Positions 37,475 to 46,396 of a DNA stretch of 64,000 nucleotides are shown here, one piece after another. A model generated the notes under the pieces. It saw only the letters and a list, made by a program, of their open reading frames with translations, did not search any database and had not been told where the DNA came from. Source of the stretch: Lachnospiraceae bacterium C1.1. Lineage in GTDB: Bacteria; Bacillota; Clostridia; Lachnospirales; Lachnospiraceae. Each line of letters starts with the position of its first letter. The first letter of the stretch is position 1. Position numbers and translations under genes: made by a program. The stretch lies in contig JAUISW010000001.1 of the NCBI GenBank assembly GCA_030434875.1, forward strand, positions 1,685,501 to 1,749,500, in the 5' to 3' direction.

Positions 37475-37702
37475 AAGGGTATAGTATCCCCTTGGTCAAC
37501 CTAATTTCTCTTAAAAAAGGGTACACTAATCCCTTTATTATTGAGAATATGCTTTGCAATGTGTGTTTCGGCTTTCCACACTTCCCGAATATCTCGAACA
37601 ACCTTGCCCTTAGTCGATATTCGTCGACTGCCAGTACATTCTTGTGAAGAGCTCTATCTGGCGAAGCTCTAACTAAACTACAACTACATGATGTATGTAT
37701 AC
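37475..37702 (-). ncRNA. Structured 5' leader of the chaperone operon
   Basis: Between promoter and first gene the transcript can fold several hairpins: AGAGCT...AGAGCTCT, AGTCGA-CGAATA-TCGACT, then two similar units near the gene, AAGGGATTAGTGTACCCTT followed by a U-run (about 37508-37535), and AAGGGGATACTATACCC (about 37478-37497). The first of the two looks like an intrinsic terminator or attenuator. A nine-codon ORF (MYWQSTNID) lies in the middle. These features suggest control by attenuation or by a repressor binding the GGG-N8/9-CCC palindromes. No known riboswitch class was recognised. Confidence 0.4.
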
Positions 37703-37732
37703 AGTATACGCATATATTTTTTTGGCTGTCAA
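37703..37732 (-). promoter_or_regulatory. Strong sigma-70-type promoter of the 12-gene operon
   Basis: On the minus strand TTGACA (37727-37732) and TATACT (37703-37708) are spaced by 18 bp with an A/T-rich spacer. Transcription should begin near 37696 and run leftward through all genes to 15043. I saw no comparably good promoter inside the operon. Confidence 0.8.
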
Positions 37733-37901
37733 TTCAATATCGTAAATTTATAAAAATTTCACTTTAACGGTTGTAGGCTATATCCCACTAAGATATAAAA
37801 GACATAAATACCACTTAACTTTATTAGCTAAAAATAAACATCTTAATTTCTTGTAAGTGAAAGTTTCAGACATGAACGAATAAAAGTTTATATTTTTTAA
37901 A

Positions 37902-38354
37902 TCAATCTAGAAAATCGTCTTCTTCATATTTATCAAAATTGGATTTCTCCTCACTTTCATTATTGTTTGTTTTCATTCTTCTCTTTTTTAAAGATTCCAT
38001 ACGGTCAAAAACATTTCCTTTTATATTTTTAAGAACTTTATCTACATCTATTTCTTTATTTTCGTCAATACCATTTCTCAATTTATATTTTTCCCACCAG
38101 TCCCACATATCATCATCACTTAGATTACGCCTTTTTTGTTTTCGACTTTGAATACGTCTTTTTTCTCGTTCTCTTTCTTTTTCAACATAAACTTCTATAT
38201 TGGAAATTCTTTTTTCTATTTTGTCTACACGTTCTTCAATGTTCTTAAGCAAATCAATTATTATTTCTAATCTATCCTTTGCTGAATTGTCTTGCTTTTC
38301 ATTTTGTTCTTTCCCTTGTGCATTCTCAAAAACACAATCTTTTATTTCACTCAT
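37902..38354 (-). CDS. Coiled-coil basic/acidic protein of unknown function
   Basis: An AAGGATAAGAAAT site starts a 150-residue, extremely charged protein. A leucine/isoleucine heptad coiled coil (about residues 30-65, DLLKNIEERVDKIEKRISNI) is followed by a strongly basic stretch (RRIQSRKQKRRN) and an acidic C-terminus. There is no cysteine cluster or membrane segment. It lies upstream of the chaperone operon promoter on the same strand, about 170 bp from the -35 box, so it could be a separate regulator or nucleic-acid-binding accessory. That is speculation from position only. Confidence 0.65.
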   Translation of the reverse strand: MSEIKDCVFENAQGKEQNEKQDNSAKDRLEIIIDLLKNIEERVDKIEKRISNIEVYVEKEREREKRRIQSRKQKRRNLSDDDMWDWWEKYKLRNGIDENKEIDVDKVLKNIKGNVFDRMESLKKRRMKTNNNESEEKSNFDKYEEDDFLD

Positions 38355-39295
38355 ATTTCTTATCCTTATTACGAATGCTTACAATATGAATCTTTTCATA
38401 TCACAATCTCAAGCCAGATTAATAACAAATCCTTCAAATGTGCTTATCGATATACTTAATCTATCTCCACTAAATATATCGGCATATTCTAAAGAAAAAT
38501 TCAGCTTTATATAAAAAAGAATATTTGTCCAATGTGATATTCCTTATGAAAAGATAGGTAAAATGGATGGTTTCTTTAGAGGATGTAGTGCCATTTGACT
38601 TTCCGGAGAGCTTGGAATGGTGCAGGCCCAGAACCTTGATGTGTATAATAAGCGAAGGTACACACAACTCTAAATTATGTAGATAAAGATATCCCTTTTC
38701 TTTTCGTATAGAACATATCAAAGGGATATTATTATTTAGGAAAATTGAAATATATATCTCAAGAAGAACCTTAAAAATTTAATCAAAGAATCAGATCTTA
38801 GTATGGAGATATCCACTAATGCACTGTAAAATAGGTACTCTTAGAAAAGCAATAAAATATACTGCTCATTTAAAATTTAACAAATTTGTAAGTTTGGTAT
38901 CACTTCTACCCGTTATAGCTTTCATCATAGCTTATGATTTTTTTGCAATATATTCACCACTTTAAGATAGATGGATTCAAGATAATAAAGTTGGCGGAGG
39001 CAGACATACACACAAAATAAAACTGATAGATATTCCAAATATATTTATCCGCTCCCGCCAAACAAAGTACAACATCGAATATTTAGAGTAAAAATTATTT
39101 TTTACAAGAATTAGTAATAAAAAATCCCTTAGATAGGAATAATAAACCTACCTTACTTGTTATTGAAAAAGTAGTTCCGCTCCTATATACGCTTCTTCTA
39201 TAGCATTAATGCTATTCTCATTCTGAATACATGTCATAATATCCGGCAAATCAATCCAATACTATTACCACGTATTCAGTTTCTATCTACTGGGT
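38355..39295. other. Gene-poor spacer beside the restriction system
   Basis: This AT-rich 940-bp stretch has no convincing long gene. It holds a hairpin at about 38690-38735 (ATATCCCTTT / AAAGGGATAT), an inverted repeat of TTGGCGG at about 38990 and its complement at about 39058, a 39-codon plus-strand ORF near 38560 without recognisable relatives, and a 48-codon ORF listed separately. It separates the chaperone operon and its upstream gene from the type I restriction genes. Confidence 0.5.
38819..38965 (+). CDS. Possible 48-residue single-pass membrane peptide
   Basis: ATG with a GGAG ten bases upstream opens a 48-codon ORF. It has a basic N-terminal half (KIGTLRKAIKYT) and one hydrophobic segment (VSLVSLLPVIAFIIAYDFF). 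The layout resembles small membrane toxins or anchors. It runs opposite to all neighbouring genes. With no homology evidence it could be chance. Confidence 0.3.
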   Translation: MHCKIGTLRKAIKYTAHLKFNKFVSLVSLLPVIAFIIAYDFFAIYSPL

Positions 39296-42200
39296 TCAAT
39301 CTATTGGTTTGACATATATATCTTCAACATACGTTTCTGGCGTTGCCTCTTCAATAACTCCCGAATTAGGATCATAAATCTTAGGATTACGAAGTCTCTC
39401 ATAAAGAACAGATCCAACCGTGTCCATGACCTGCTGCATCATATCCGGATCTGAAAATAGTTTCTTAAAGAACTCATCATTCTGCTCATAACGCTCAGCA
39501 GCCATAGTTGGGAAATCTTTCTCAAACAATAACATAAAAGTGGCTCGGTCATTGTTCTTTGCATAGCTCTGCCATTTTTCCTTGGTGGCATAATCATTTT
39601 CCATCTGAACAAGAACCTTATCCATCTCCGTAAAAGTAGTTCCATAACGCTCATTTATCTTATCAATAATGATTGTTAACGGATCTTTCTTAGGTTCTCT
39701 GTGTCCGGCATCACCAGTAATCGGAACATAACCACCATCAGAGCTTTCAAGTTCTATCTGACCCTCAAAATTCTTTTCCAGCTTGTAATACTCAAGAAGC
39801 ACCTTGTCATCTACAGATACTCTCTCATTGCCTGCTCCTTTTGGAAGCATCTTATAAAGGAATTTTGCGTAAACACTGAACTTATGAATATCCTTATCAA
39901 ACAATCTGCATACCTGTGTGATATAAGCATATATTCTCAAGAACCTTGCCAGAGTTGTTTTGAAAACATTCTGTCTCTCTATCTCAAGGACAACATATCT
40001 ATCTACTGCAGGACGCAGCTGCCCCTGAAGCTTTCCAAGATCACCTGCAGTCTGCTCCTCCGATGAATAGAATATTTCCGCAAATCTCCGGATCTCACTG
40101 TCCTGATATACCCTGAAACCATCAAGTGTATTTTTCATATCATAAATAACGTTAGGATCAGTTTCCTCAAGCAGCACTGTCTCCTCATAGAAAGGCTCAA
40201 ATGATGCTTTGATATCATCCGCAGAATTAACAAAATCGAGGACAAACGTATCAACTTTGCCCGGTGCAGTTCTGTTTAGTCTGGACAACGTCTGAACGGC
40301 CTTTACACCAGACAACTTCTTATCAACAAACATAGTATGAAGAAGCGGTTCATCAAAACCGGTCTGATACTTTTCTGCAACCACAAGTATTCCATAGTCA
40401 TCTGAATGGAAAGCTTCCGGAAGAGCCTTCTCTTTTATAGTCTGACCATTTTTATCCTTGTTCATCTTCTCTTCAGTATAGGAAACCTTGTCATCCTCTA
40501 CCTCTCCTGAAAACGCAACAAGTACATCGAGGTTCTGATAACCCTTATCCTCAATCTGTCTCTTAAACTCTTTTACGTATCTGACAGCATGCAGTCTTGA
40601 AGGCGTAACAACCATAGCCTTAGCCCTTCCATGCATCTTATTTCGAGTGATGTTCATGAAATGCTCAAGCATGATAGTTGTCTTCTGTGAAATATTATGC
40701 GGATGAAGTGTTTCATAATTCAGGATAGCCTTTGCTCCCTGCGTTGTATCAAAGATCGGATCATCATCGATTGTTTTTAATATCTTGTAGTACATTTTAT
40801 ATGTCATGTAGTTCTGTAAGACATCCAAAATGAAATGCTCTTCAATGGCCTGTCTCATAGAATACACATGAAATGGACGATATTTACCCTCTGAATCCTT
40901 GGTTCCAAACATCTGAAGTGTTTTGCCCTTAGGGGTAGCAGTAAAAGCAAAAAATGATAGATTCTTATGTATTCCCTGCGCTGCAAGTTCATCCAAAAGA
41001 CGATCTTCATCATCTTTACGGTTCTTCTCGTCCTCTTCTTCCATCTCGGCGTATTCTTTAAGAATATCCTCAGTATCTGCCAACGCTCTCTTGAGCTTCC
41101 TTGCAGCATCGCCAGTCTGTGACGAATGAGCCTCATCTACAATAACTGCAAACCTCTTGTTTGTAGAATTGATATCTTTGTAAATAACCGGGAATTTCTG
41201 CAGAGTTGTTATTATAATTCCTGCACCGCTATTTATGGCATTCTTAAGCTGCTCAGAGTTTTTATCTATCTTCTGAACTACGCCCTCAACATGATCAAAC
41301 TGGTAAACCGTGTCCTGCAGCTGGTTATCCAGAACTTTTCTATCGGTTACAATGATGACTGACTGGAATATCTTCTCATCCAGACTATTATGAAGTCCCG
41401 AAAGCCTATGTGCTAACCATGCAATAGAGTTAGATTTGCCGGAGCCTGCACTATGCTGGATAAGATAATTCTTACCTGAACCATTCTCCTTCACATCCGC
41501 AAGAAGCTTAGTAACTACATCAAGCTGATGATATCTTGGGAATATCATGCTTTCCTTGATGAGATTACCCTTTTTATCAAATTCCTGCTGAAGATGCATG
41601 TATTTCTGCAGGATCTCAAGAAGGCTCTCCTTACAAAGAACCTTTTCCCACAGATATGACGTGTCATATCCATTTTCATTATTTGGATTACCCTTACCAC
41701 CTACATTTCCTGCACCGTTGCTGCCCTGGTTAAACGGCAGGAAGTATGTATGTGGACCGGCAAGCTTTGTGGTCATATAAACATTTGTCAGATCAACCGC
41801 AAAATGAACAAGGACACGCTCCTTAAAAGCAAAAATAGTATCCTTGCTTGCTCTATCAAACTTATACTGATTTATGGCATTTATAGTGTCCTGCCCGGTA
41901 AACTGACACTTCAGTTCCATGGAAACTACAGGGATACCATTCACGAACAGTACAATATCAATGCTGTTTTCATTCTTTACCGAATAATGGAGCTGTCTTG
42001 TACAGTTAAGAATATTTGCTTCGTACTGTTTCTGGCTTGTCTCATTAAGAGTTGTCTCAGGTTTCCAGAATACAGCCCTAAACTTTATTCCTCTATCCGT
42101 AAAGCCATGACGAAAGACGCTAAGAAGATTTGTCTGCTTAACTTCACGAGAAAAACGCTCTATGATCTGCTTCTCTGCAGATGAATCATAAATTTTGACA

Positions 42201-42379
42201 TATCTATCCCACTGCTTAGGCTGGCTATTCTTGATAAACTCGACAAAGGTGGTTTCGTCAAGACCTGATGTACGATTGAAGACTGTAGGATCTCCCTTCT
42301 CATATCCGCCCTTTGTTATAAGATATTCCTCTATATCCTGTTCAAATCGTTTTTCTTTTACATCAAAATCTTCTGACAC
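39296..42379 (-). CDS. hsdR: Type I restriction enzyme R subunit (HsdR)
   Basis: This is the motor and nuclease subunit of the type I restriction-modification complex. The N-terminal part has the PD-(D/E)XK-like site (IDIVLFVNGIPVVSMELK). The SF2 translocase follows with LIQHSAGSGKSNSIAWL (Walker A), VIVDEAHSS, FFAFTATP and a motif VI region QTLSRLNRT. At 1,027 residues the length is typical. GTG is used as start with an AAGGAGG site, 3 bp after hsdS. It needs HsdM and HsdS for recognition and cuts unmethylated DNA at a distance after translocation. All motifs look intact. Confidence 0.96.
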   Translation of the reverse strand: MSEDFDVKEKRFEQDIEEYLITKGGYEKGDPTVFNRTSGLDETTFVEFIKNSQPKQWDRYVKIYDSSAEKQIIERFSREVKQTNLLSVFRHGFTDRGIKFRAVFWKPETTLNETSQKQYEANILNCTRQLHYSVKNENSIDIVLFVNGIPVVSMELKCQFTGQDTINAINQYKFDRASKDTIFAFKERVLVHFAVDLTNVYMTTKLAGPHTYFLPFNQGSNGAGNVGGKGNPNNENGYDTSYLWEKVLCKESLLEILQKYMHLQQEFDKKGNLIKESMIFPRYHQLDVVTKLLADVKENGSGKNYLIQHSAGSGKSNSIAWLAHRLSGLHNSLDEKIFQSVIIVTDRKVLDNQLQDTVYQFDHVEGVVQKIDKNSEQLKNAINSGAGIIITTLQKFPVIYKDINSTNKRFAVIVDEAHSSQTGDAARKLKRALADTEDILKEYAEMEEEDEKNRKDDEDRLLDELAAQGIHKNLSFFAFTATPKGKTLQMFGTKDSEGKYRPFHVYSMRQAIEEHFILDVLQNYMTYKMYYKILKTIDDDPIFDTTQGAKAILNYETLHPHNISQKTTIMLEHFMNITRNKMHGRAKAMVVTPSRLHAVRYVKEFKRQIEDKGYQNLDVLVAFSGEVEDDKVSYTEEKMNKDKNGQTIKEKALPEAFHSDDYGILVVAEKYQTGFDEPLLHTMFVDKKLSGVKAVQTLSRLNRTAPGKVDTFVLDFVNSADDIKASFEPFYEETVLLEETDPNVIYDMKNTLDGFRVYQDSEIRRFAEIFYSSEEQTAGDLGKLQGQLRPAVDRYVVLEIERQNVFKTTLARFLRIYAYITQVCRLFDKDIHKFSVYAKFLYKMLPKGAGNERVSVDDKVLLEYYKLEKNFEGQIELESSDGGYVPITGDAGHREPKKDPLTIIIDKINERYGTTFTEMDKVLVQMENDYATKEKWQSYAKNNDRATFMLLFEKDFPTMAAERYEQNDEFFKKLFSDPDMMQQVMDTVGSVLYERLRNPKIYDPNSGVIEEATPETYVEDIYVKPID

Positions 42380-42382
42380 AGG

Positions 42383-43663
42383 TTAAACCTCCTTTTTTCC
42401 GGTGACAACCTCGTATATAAGAGATTTCTTGTATGCCTCCATTTTTTCTATCATCTTCTCTCTATCAAAAATCGTCTTTTCAATAGTCTTTATCTTATTA
42501 TCTAAATAGTCTGCTATCTCTATTTGTTCCTGATAAGGTGGCAAACAGAGTCTTATATTTTTAAACTCGGGCCAATACAACCGTAGCCTAAAGTCAGCCA
42601 CTCCATGAGAATAACGATGCATTTCCTCTATGGCTATCGGAGTTCTAAACAAATACTCTATATATCTTGTATCTATTGTATTCTCTTTAAGAGGTCTGCA
42701 GGTAACATATGCTGGGCTAACCATTCCCTCCACTCGCGCTGCTCCAAATGCGCCCTGCCATGCTCTCATCATGTTATAGACCAAATCACCCGGTTGTACT
42801 CTTTTATATTTCGACTTATCTTCACTTCGAACAAAAACTCGCTCTTGTTCATCATCTTCTAATTCTCTATCTGATATTCCAGTATTTATGGACACAGTCA
42901 AAAAAGGAAGATTTTCATTTCCGCTTTCAGATGTCTGTTTATATAGATTTGCAACCCTATATTCTCGCCAACTTTCTGGAATACTACCAATCCAGCCTAT
43001 AGTTGATTCTTTACGTTTATCTTTGCATTTGATTCCATGAGTTACAGCCTCAGTAACAATTGATACTTTGTATTCCTTCAGTTTCTCAATAATCGCCTGT
43101 TGCTTTTCTATGATGGCATCTATCTTGGAGCATTTGTTATCCAAATAGTCCGCTATAGTTTTCTGCTCTACCACATCTGGTTGTGGGAATTGCACATTGC
43201 CAAAGTTTGTTGCAGATATTTCCTTAAATGTTGTACCGCTACTCGCCAATTCAAATTCTTCAGTTGACACACTCATTAAATATCTGTAATACCTTACATC
43301 AGAATCATCGTTAGGAATTGCGGTTAAGCATCCTTGATTTGTACATAGATCCACCAGATTAATTACAACCTGTCCAACAGGCGCTCTTTTTGAGAAAATA
43401 ATGTTCCCTGGTGGAATTAATTCTAGTGAACCATTTTCATACCCTTTTTGCGACAAATTTCGATGACCATTACTTACAAATACATCATCTGTTTTAAAAT
43501 CAGCAGGTGTAATCCAAACTATATCTCCATCCCATAAATCAGAATCATCACTTTTGGGTGTAGTTCCAGAACCAATTTTAAAATGATGCTTTATCTTGCT
43601 TATACTCCAACTTTCCGGTATAACTCCAATCCATTTTATTCCACTATCCTTCATCTCTCTCAT
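42383..43663 (-). CDS. hsdS: Type I restriction specificity subunit (HsdS)
   Basis: Two target-recognition domains are evident, each ending in a conserved helix (QKTIADYLDNKCSKIDAIIEKQ and QIEIADYLDNKIKTIEKTIF). The internal repeat GIKWIGVIPESWS / STIGWIGSIPESWR marks the start of each half, so the bipartite site is read by the two domains. Its start overlaps the hsdM stop. At 426 residues the subunit is complete. I saw no second hsdS copy or inverted recombination repeats nearby, so there is no sign of specificity switching in this window. Confidence 0.95.
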   Translation of the reverse strand: MREMKDSGIKWIGVIPESWSISKIKHHFKIGSGTTPKSDDSDLWDGDIVWITPADFKTDDVFVSNGHRNLSQKGYENGSLELIPPGNIIFSKRAPVGQVVINLVDLCTNQGCLTAIPNDDSDVRYYRYLMSVSTEEFELASSGTTFKEISATNFGNVQFPQPDVVEQKTIADYLDNKCSKIDAIIEKQQAIIEKLKEYKVSIVTEAVTHGIKCKDKRKESTIGWIGSIPESWREYRVANLYKQTSESGNENLPFLTVSINTGISDRELEDDEQERVFVRSEDKSKYKRVQPGDLVYNMMRAWQGAFGAARVEGMVSPAYVTCRPLKENTIDTRYIEYLFRTPIAIEEMHRYSHGVADFRLRLYWPEFKNIRLCLPPYQEQIEIADYLDNKIKTIEKTIFDREKMIEKMEAYKKSLIYEVVTGKKEV

Positions 43664-45393
43664 GATCCAAACACCTCCGCAAGACTACCGGATAATTCTT
43701 TTTCCATTTCCAGTATCTCTGTCTTTATCTCTACCGAAGGCTTCGGTGCTTCATATCTATAGAAATATCTTGTGAATGGAATCTCATATCCAACTTTTGA
43801 TTTCTTTTTATCAATCCAGGCGTCTGAAGCAAACGGAAGAACTTCTCTATTGAAGTATTCCTCAATATCTTCCTTAAGCGGCACATTTTCAGTATCACGA
43901 AGAGATGTATCCGCCTGGAGCTTACCTTTCTTTAAAACTGGATTTCCATCCTCATCACGAAGAGGTCTTTCGACTGTTATCTTTGTATAACCGAAATCTG
44001 CATTGTCATATATTTTGCTTATTTCGTTTTCCTTAAAGTCACCATATATCCTGGTAATCTCTTCTATGTACTCATCAGAAATATCATTCCTTTTATTTCC
44101 AAGAGCCTTTCGACGCTTAACATACAATTCATTTGCATTGATAAGCTGTACTTTACCCTCTCTTTCCGTTCCTGTTTTTTTGTTTGAAAGAACCCAGATA
44201 TAGGTTGCGATGCCAGTGTTATAAAAAATGTCATTTGGAAGAGCAATGATTGCCTCCAGCAGATCATTTTCTAAAATGTACTTTCTAATCTCAGATGGTC
44301 CTGATCCTGCATCTCCAGTGAACAATGGCGAACCATTGTGAATTATTGCTATACGGCTTCCACCCTGAGAAATGTCCTTCATCTTAGAAATTGCAGTCAA
44401 TAAAAATAACATCTGGCCATCACTAGCAGCTGGAAGACCTGCTCCAAATCTTCCACCAAAACCAAGCTTAGCTTCCTTCTCCACTGCAGCTTTTTCGTTT
44501 TTCCACTCACGTCCGAAAGGCGGATTTGAGAGAATATAATCAAAAGTCTGCCCTTTGAACTGATCATCAGACAGTGTATTGCCATCTTTTATGAAATCCG
44601 CATTATTCCCCTTGATAAGCATATCCGCTTTACAGATAGCAAAAGTCTGGTCGTTAATCTCCTGTCCAAAAGACACCAGCTCCGTGGAAGCATTAAGGCT
44701 GTGAAGGTATTCCTCAGCAACAGAAAGCATTCCGCCAGTACCACACGCCGGATCATATATAGTCTTTGCAACATTATTGCCGGAAAGAATATCATTATCG
44801 TCATTGAAAAGAATATTTACCATGAGCTGAATTACTTCTCTTGGGGTATAGTGCTGCCCTGCATCCTCGTTGTGAGCCTCAGAGAATCTTCTGATAATTT
44901 CTTCAAAGATATATCCCATTTCAAGGTTAGAAATCTCATCCGGATGAAGATTTGCTCTTTCTGTAGTAAACTCTTTTAATACAATAAACAGAATGTTCTT
45001 ATTAGCCATAGTTGTGATATGGCCATCAAACTTAAATTTAGTAATAATATCTTGAACGTTCTTGGAAAAGCCATTAAGGTAATCCCTAAAATTATCTTCA
45101 ATATGGTCAGGATCATCGATAAGTCTTTTAAATGTGTATTTGCTTGTGTTATAGAAATCAAAACCTGATGCCTTGCGAAGCAATATATCCTTCATGGGTA
45201 AATCTTTTACTTCATCATACTTTGCAAGCACAGCATCCTTTGTATCTGCAAGAATGCAGTCAAATCTTCTGATTACAGTGAGCGGAAGAATAACCTCACC
45301 ATATTCATGTGGCTTATAAACTCCTGTCAATTTATCTGCAATCGCCCAGATTAAATCTGCCTTCTGGTCAATTTTTGCGCTTCTAGTAGCCAT
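43660..45393 (-). CDS. hsdM: Type I DNA methyltransferase (HsdM)
   Basis: The SAM-binding motif YDPACGTGGML and catalytic DYILSNPPFGREWK (NPPF, adenine N6 methylation) are present, with the helical N-terminal HsdM domain (DLIWAIADKLTGVYKPHEYG). At 577 residues it is complete. Methylation by this subunit with HsdS protects host DNA from HsdR. It is first in the hsdM-hsdS-hsdR operon, overlapping hsdS by four bases, behind a promoter-like sequence 20-50 bp upstream and a CGGAGGATTTTATAA ribosome site. Confidence 0.96.
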   Translation of the reverse strand: MATRSAKIDQKADLIWAIADKLTGVYKPHEYGEVILPLTVIRRFDCILADTKDAVLAKYDEVKDLPMKDILLRKASGFDFYNTSKYTFKRLIDDPDHIEDNFRDYLNGFSKNVQDIITKFKFDGHITTMANKNILFIVLKEFTTERANLHPDEISNLEMGYIFEEIIRRFSEAHNEDAGQHYTPREVIQLMVNILFNDDNDILSGNNVAKTIYDPACGTGGMLSVAEEYLHSLNASTELVSFGQEINDQTFAICKADMLIKGNNADFIKDGNTLSDDQFKGQTFDYILSNPPFGREWKNEKAAVEKEAKLGFGGRFGAGLPAASDGQMLFLLTAISKMKDISQGGSRIAIIHNGSPLFTGDAGSGPSEIRKYILENDLLEAIIALPNDIFYNTGIATYIWVLSNKKTGTEREGKVQLINANELYVKRRKALGNKRNDISDEYIEEITRIYGDFKENEISKIYDNADFGYTKITVERPLRDEDGNPVLKKGKLQADTSLRDTENVPLKEDIEEYFNREVLPFASDAWIDKKKSKVGYEIPFTRYFYRYEAPKPSVEIKTEILEMEKELSGSLAEVFGS

Positions 45394-45412
45394 TTATAAA
45401 ATCCTCCGATTT

Positions 45413-45441
45413 TTTATTCTTAAATAATTACTGATAGTCAA
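45413..45441 (-). promoter_or_regulatory. Promoter-like sequence of the hsdMSR operon
   Basis: TTGACT (45436-45441) and AATAAA (45413-45418) on the minus strand are 17 bp apart, ending 20 bp before the hsdM start. The -10 is imperfect, so strength is uncertain. Confidence 0.5.
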
Positions 45442-45629
45442 AAAAAATTGCCACAGCTATTATTTTAATTACTTTTTCGACATTCTTGATCAAATTGAAC
45501 TTTGCCGATAAATTAATTATATACCTAAACTTATGACAAGTAATCATCAAAATACCGTAGGTATACTGGAGATAGACAATTTGATACTGTTTTATCCCGC
45601 TAAATAAGTCTGATATATCTTCCTATAAA

Positions 45630-46349
45630 TCAATGCGCTACTTTAATTCCCCTTTTTCCATCTTTTTCAAAACCAATCTGCCAAAAACCCATGTCCAACA
45701 ACTTCATCTGCGGATATGGCAGGTCGTAGACTTTAAGTCTCTTTCTTATTTTCTCAAGACGATCTAAATTATTCTCATAAAAATCAGCTAATTTAAGAAG
45801 TGAATTAAGATTGTAATTTCCCGTAGACACGTTCTGATCTTTTATTCCATCAATGAAATATCGATCATATGCTGGCACACATCCAAATGTTCCCATTAGA
45901 ATCTTTGTAATCAATGTCGTAGAAAGCTTATTCTTTACCCTATTTTCCTTCACACTTTTGCGGATATTATTATAATAATCCGCCATAAATTTTTCCAAAT
46001 CCAATAGTTCTTCTTGTACCTCATTATCCCTCAAATTAACACAGTCAATTCCAAAGAGAATGTCATATTGAGATTTGAGCATTTCTTCTACAACAGGAAT
46101 ATGCACCTTATAATCTTTTTGGAGAAGAAACGATGAACCCCTATACATTCCCCAGCTTGCAAGATAAAAAGCAAGTTGCAGACTTAAATAGTCATAATCA
46201 TTAGAAGTATTTTCCCGAGCATCATGAAAACATTTATAGCAATGTTCCCAGGAACGATATCGTCCATTTGCATCTGACTGTAAGTCATTGTAAAAAGATG
46301 TTGCAGATTTTATTATCAATTCAACTGTATCCATGTCGTATTGTCCCAC
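45630..46349 (-). CDS. Unknown 239-residue protein next to the type I system
   Basis: A soluble, helical, aromatic-rich protein starting at GTG (MGQYDMDTVELI) or possibly at the ATG 15 bases further in; neither has a strong ribosome site. A central segment KILMGTFGCVPAYDRYFIDG is the most motif-like part, but I cannot assign a fold or activity. It lies between hsdM and the PD-(D/E)XK-like protein on the same strand, so it may be a restriction-island accessory. No membrane segment or signal peptide. Confidence 0.6.
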   Translation of the reverse strand: MGQYDMDTVELIIKSATSFYNDLQSDANGRYRSWEHCYKCFHDARENTSNDYDYLSLQLAFYLASWGMYRGSSFLLQKDYKVHIPVVEEMLKSQYDILFGIDCVNLRDNEVQEELLDLEKFMADYYNNIRKSVKENRVKNKLSTTLITKILMGTFGCVPAYDRYFIDGIKDQNVSTGNYNLNSLLKLADFYENNLDRLEKIRKRLKVYDLPYPQMKLLDMGFWQIGFEKDGKRGIKVAH

Positions 46350-46396
46350 TATACTTTCTTTACCTAAGCTCGTTTATAAATCGATATGTCAAAAAA

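Noticed and set aside
38470..38721. Minus-strand 83-codon ORF in the spacer
   Set aside because: Composition is non-coding-like, no ribosome site, and it runs over a hairpin.
42383..43663. Phase-variable hsdS shufflon
   Set aside because: Only one hsdS gene, no adjacent recombinase or inverted partial copy in the window.
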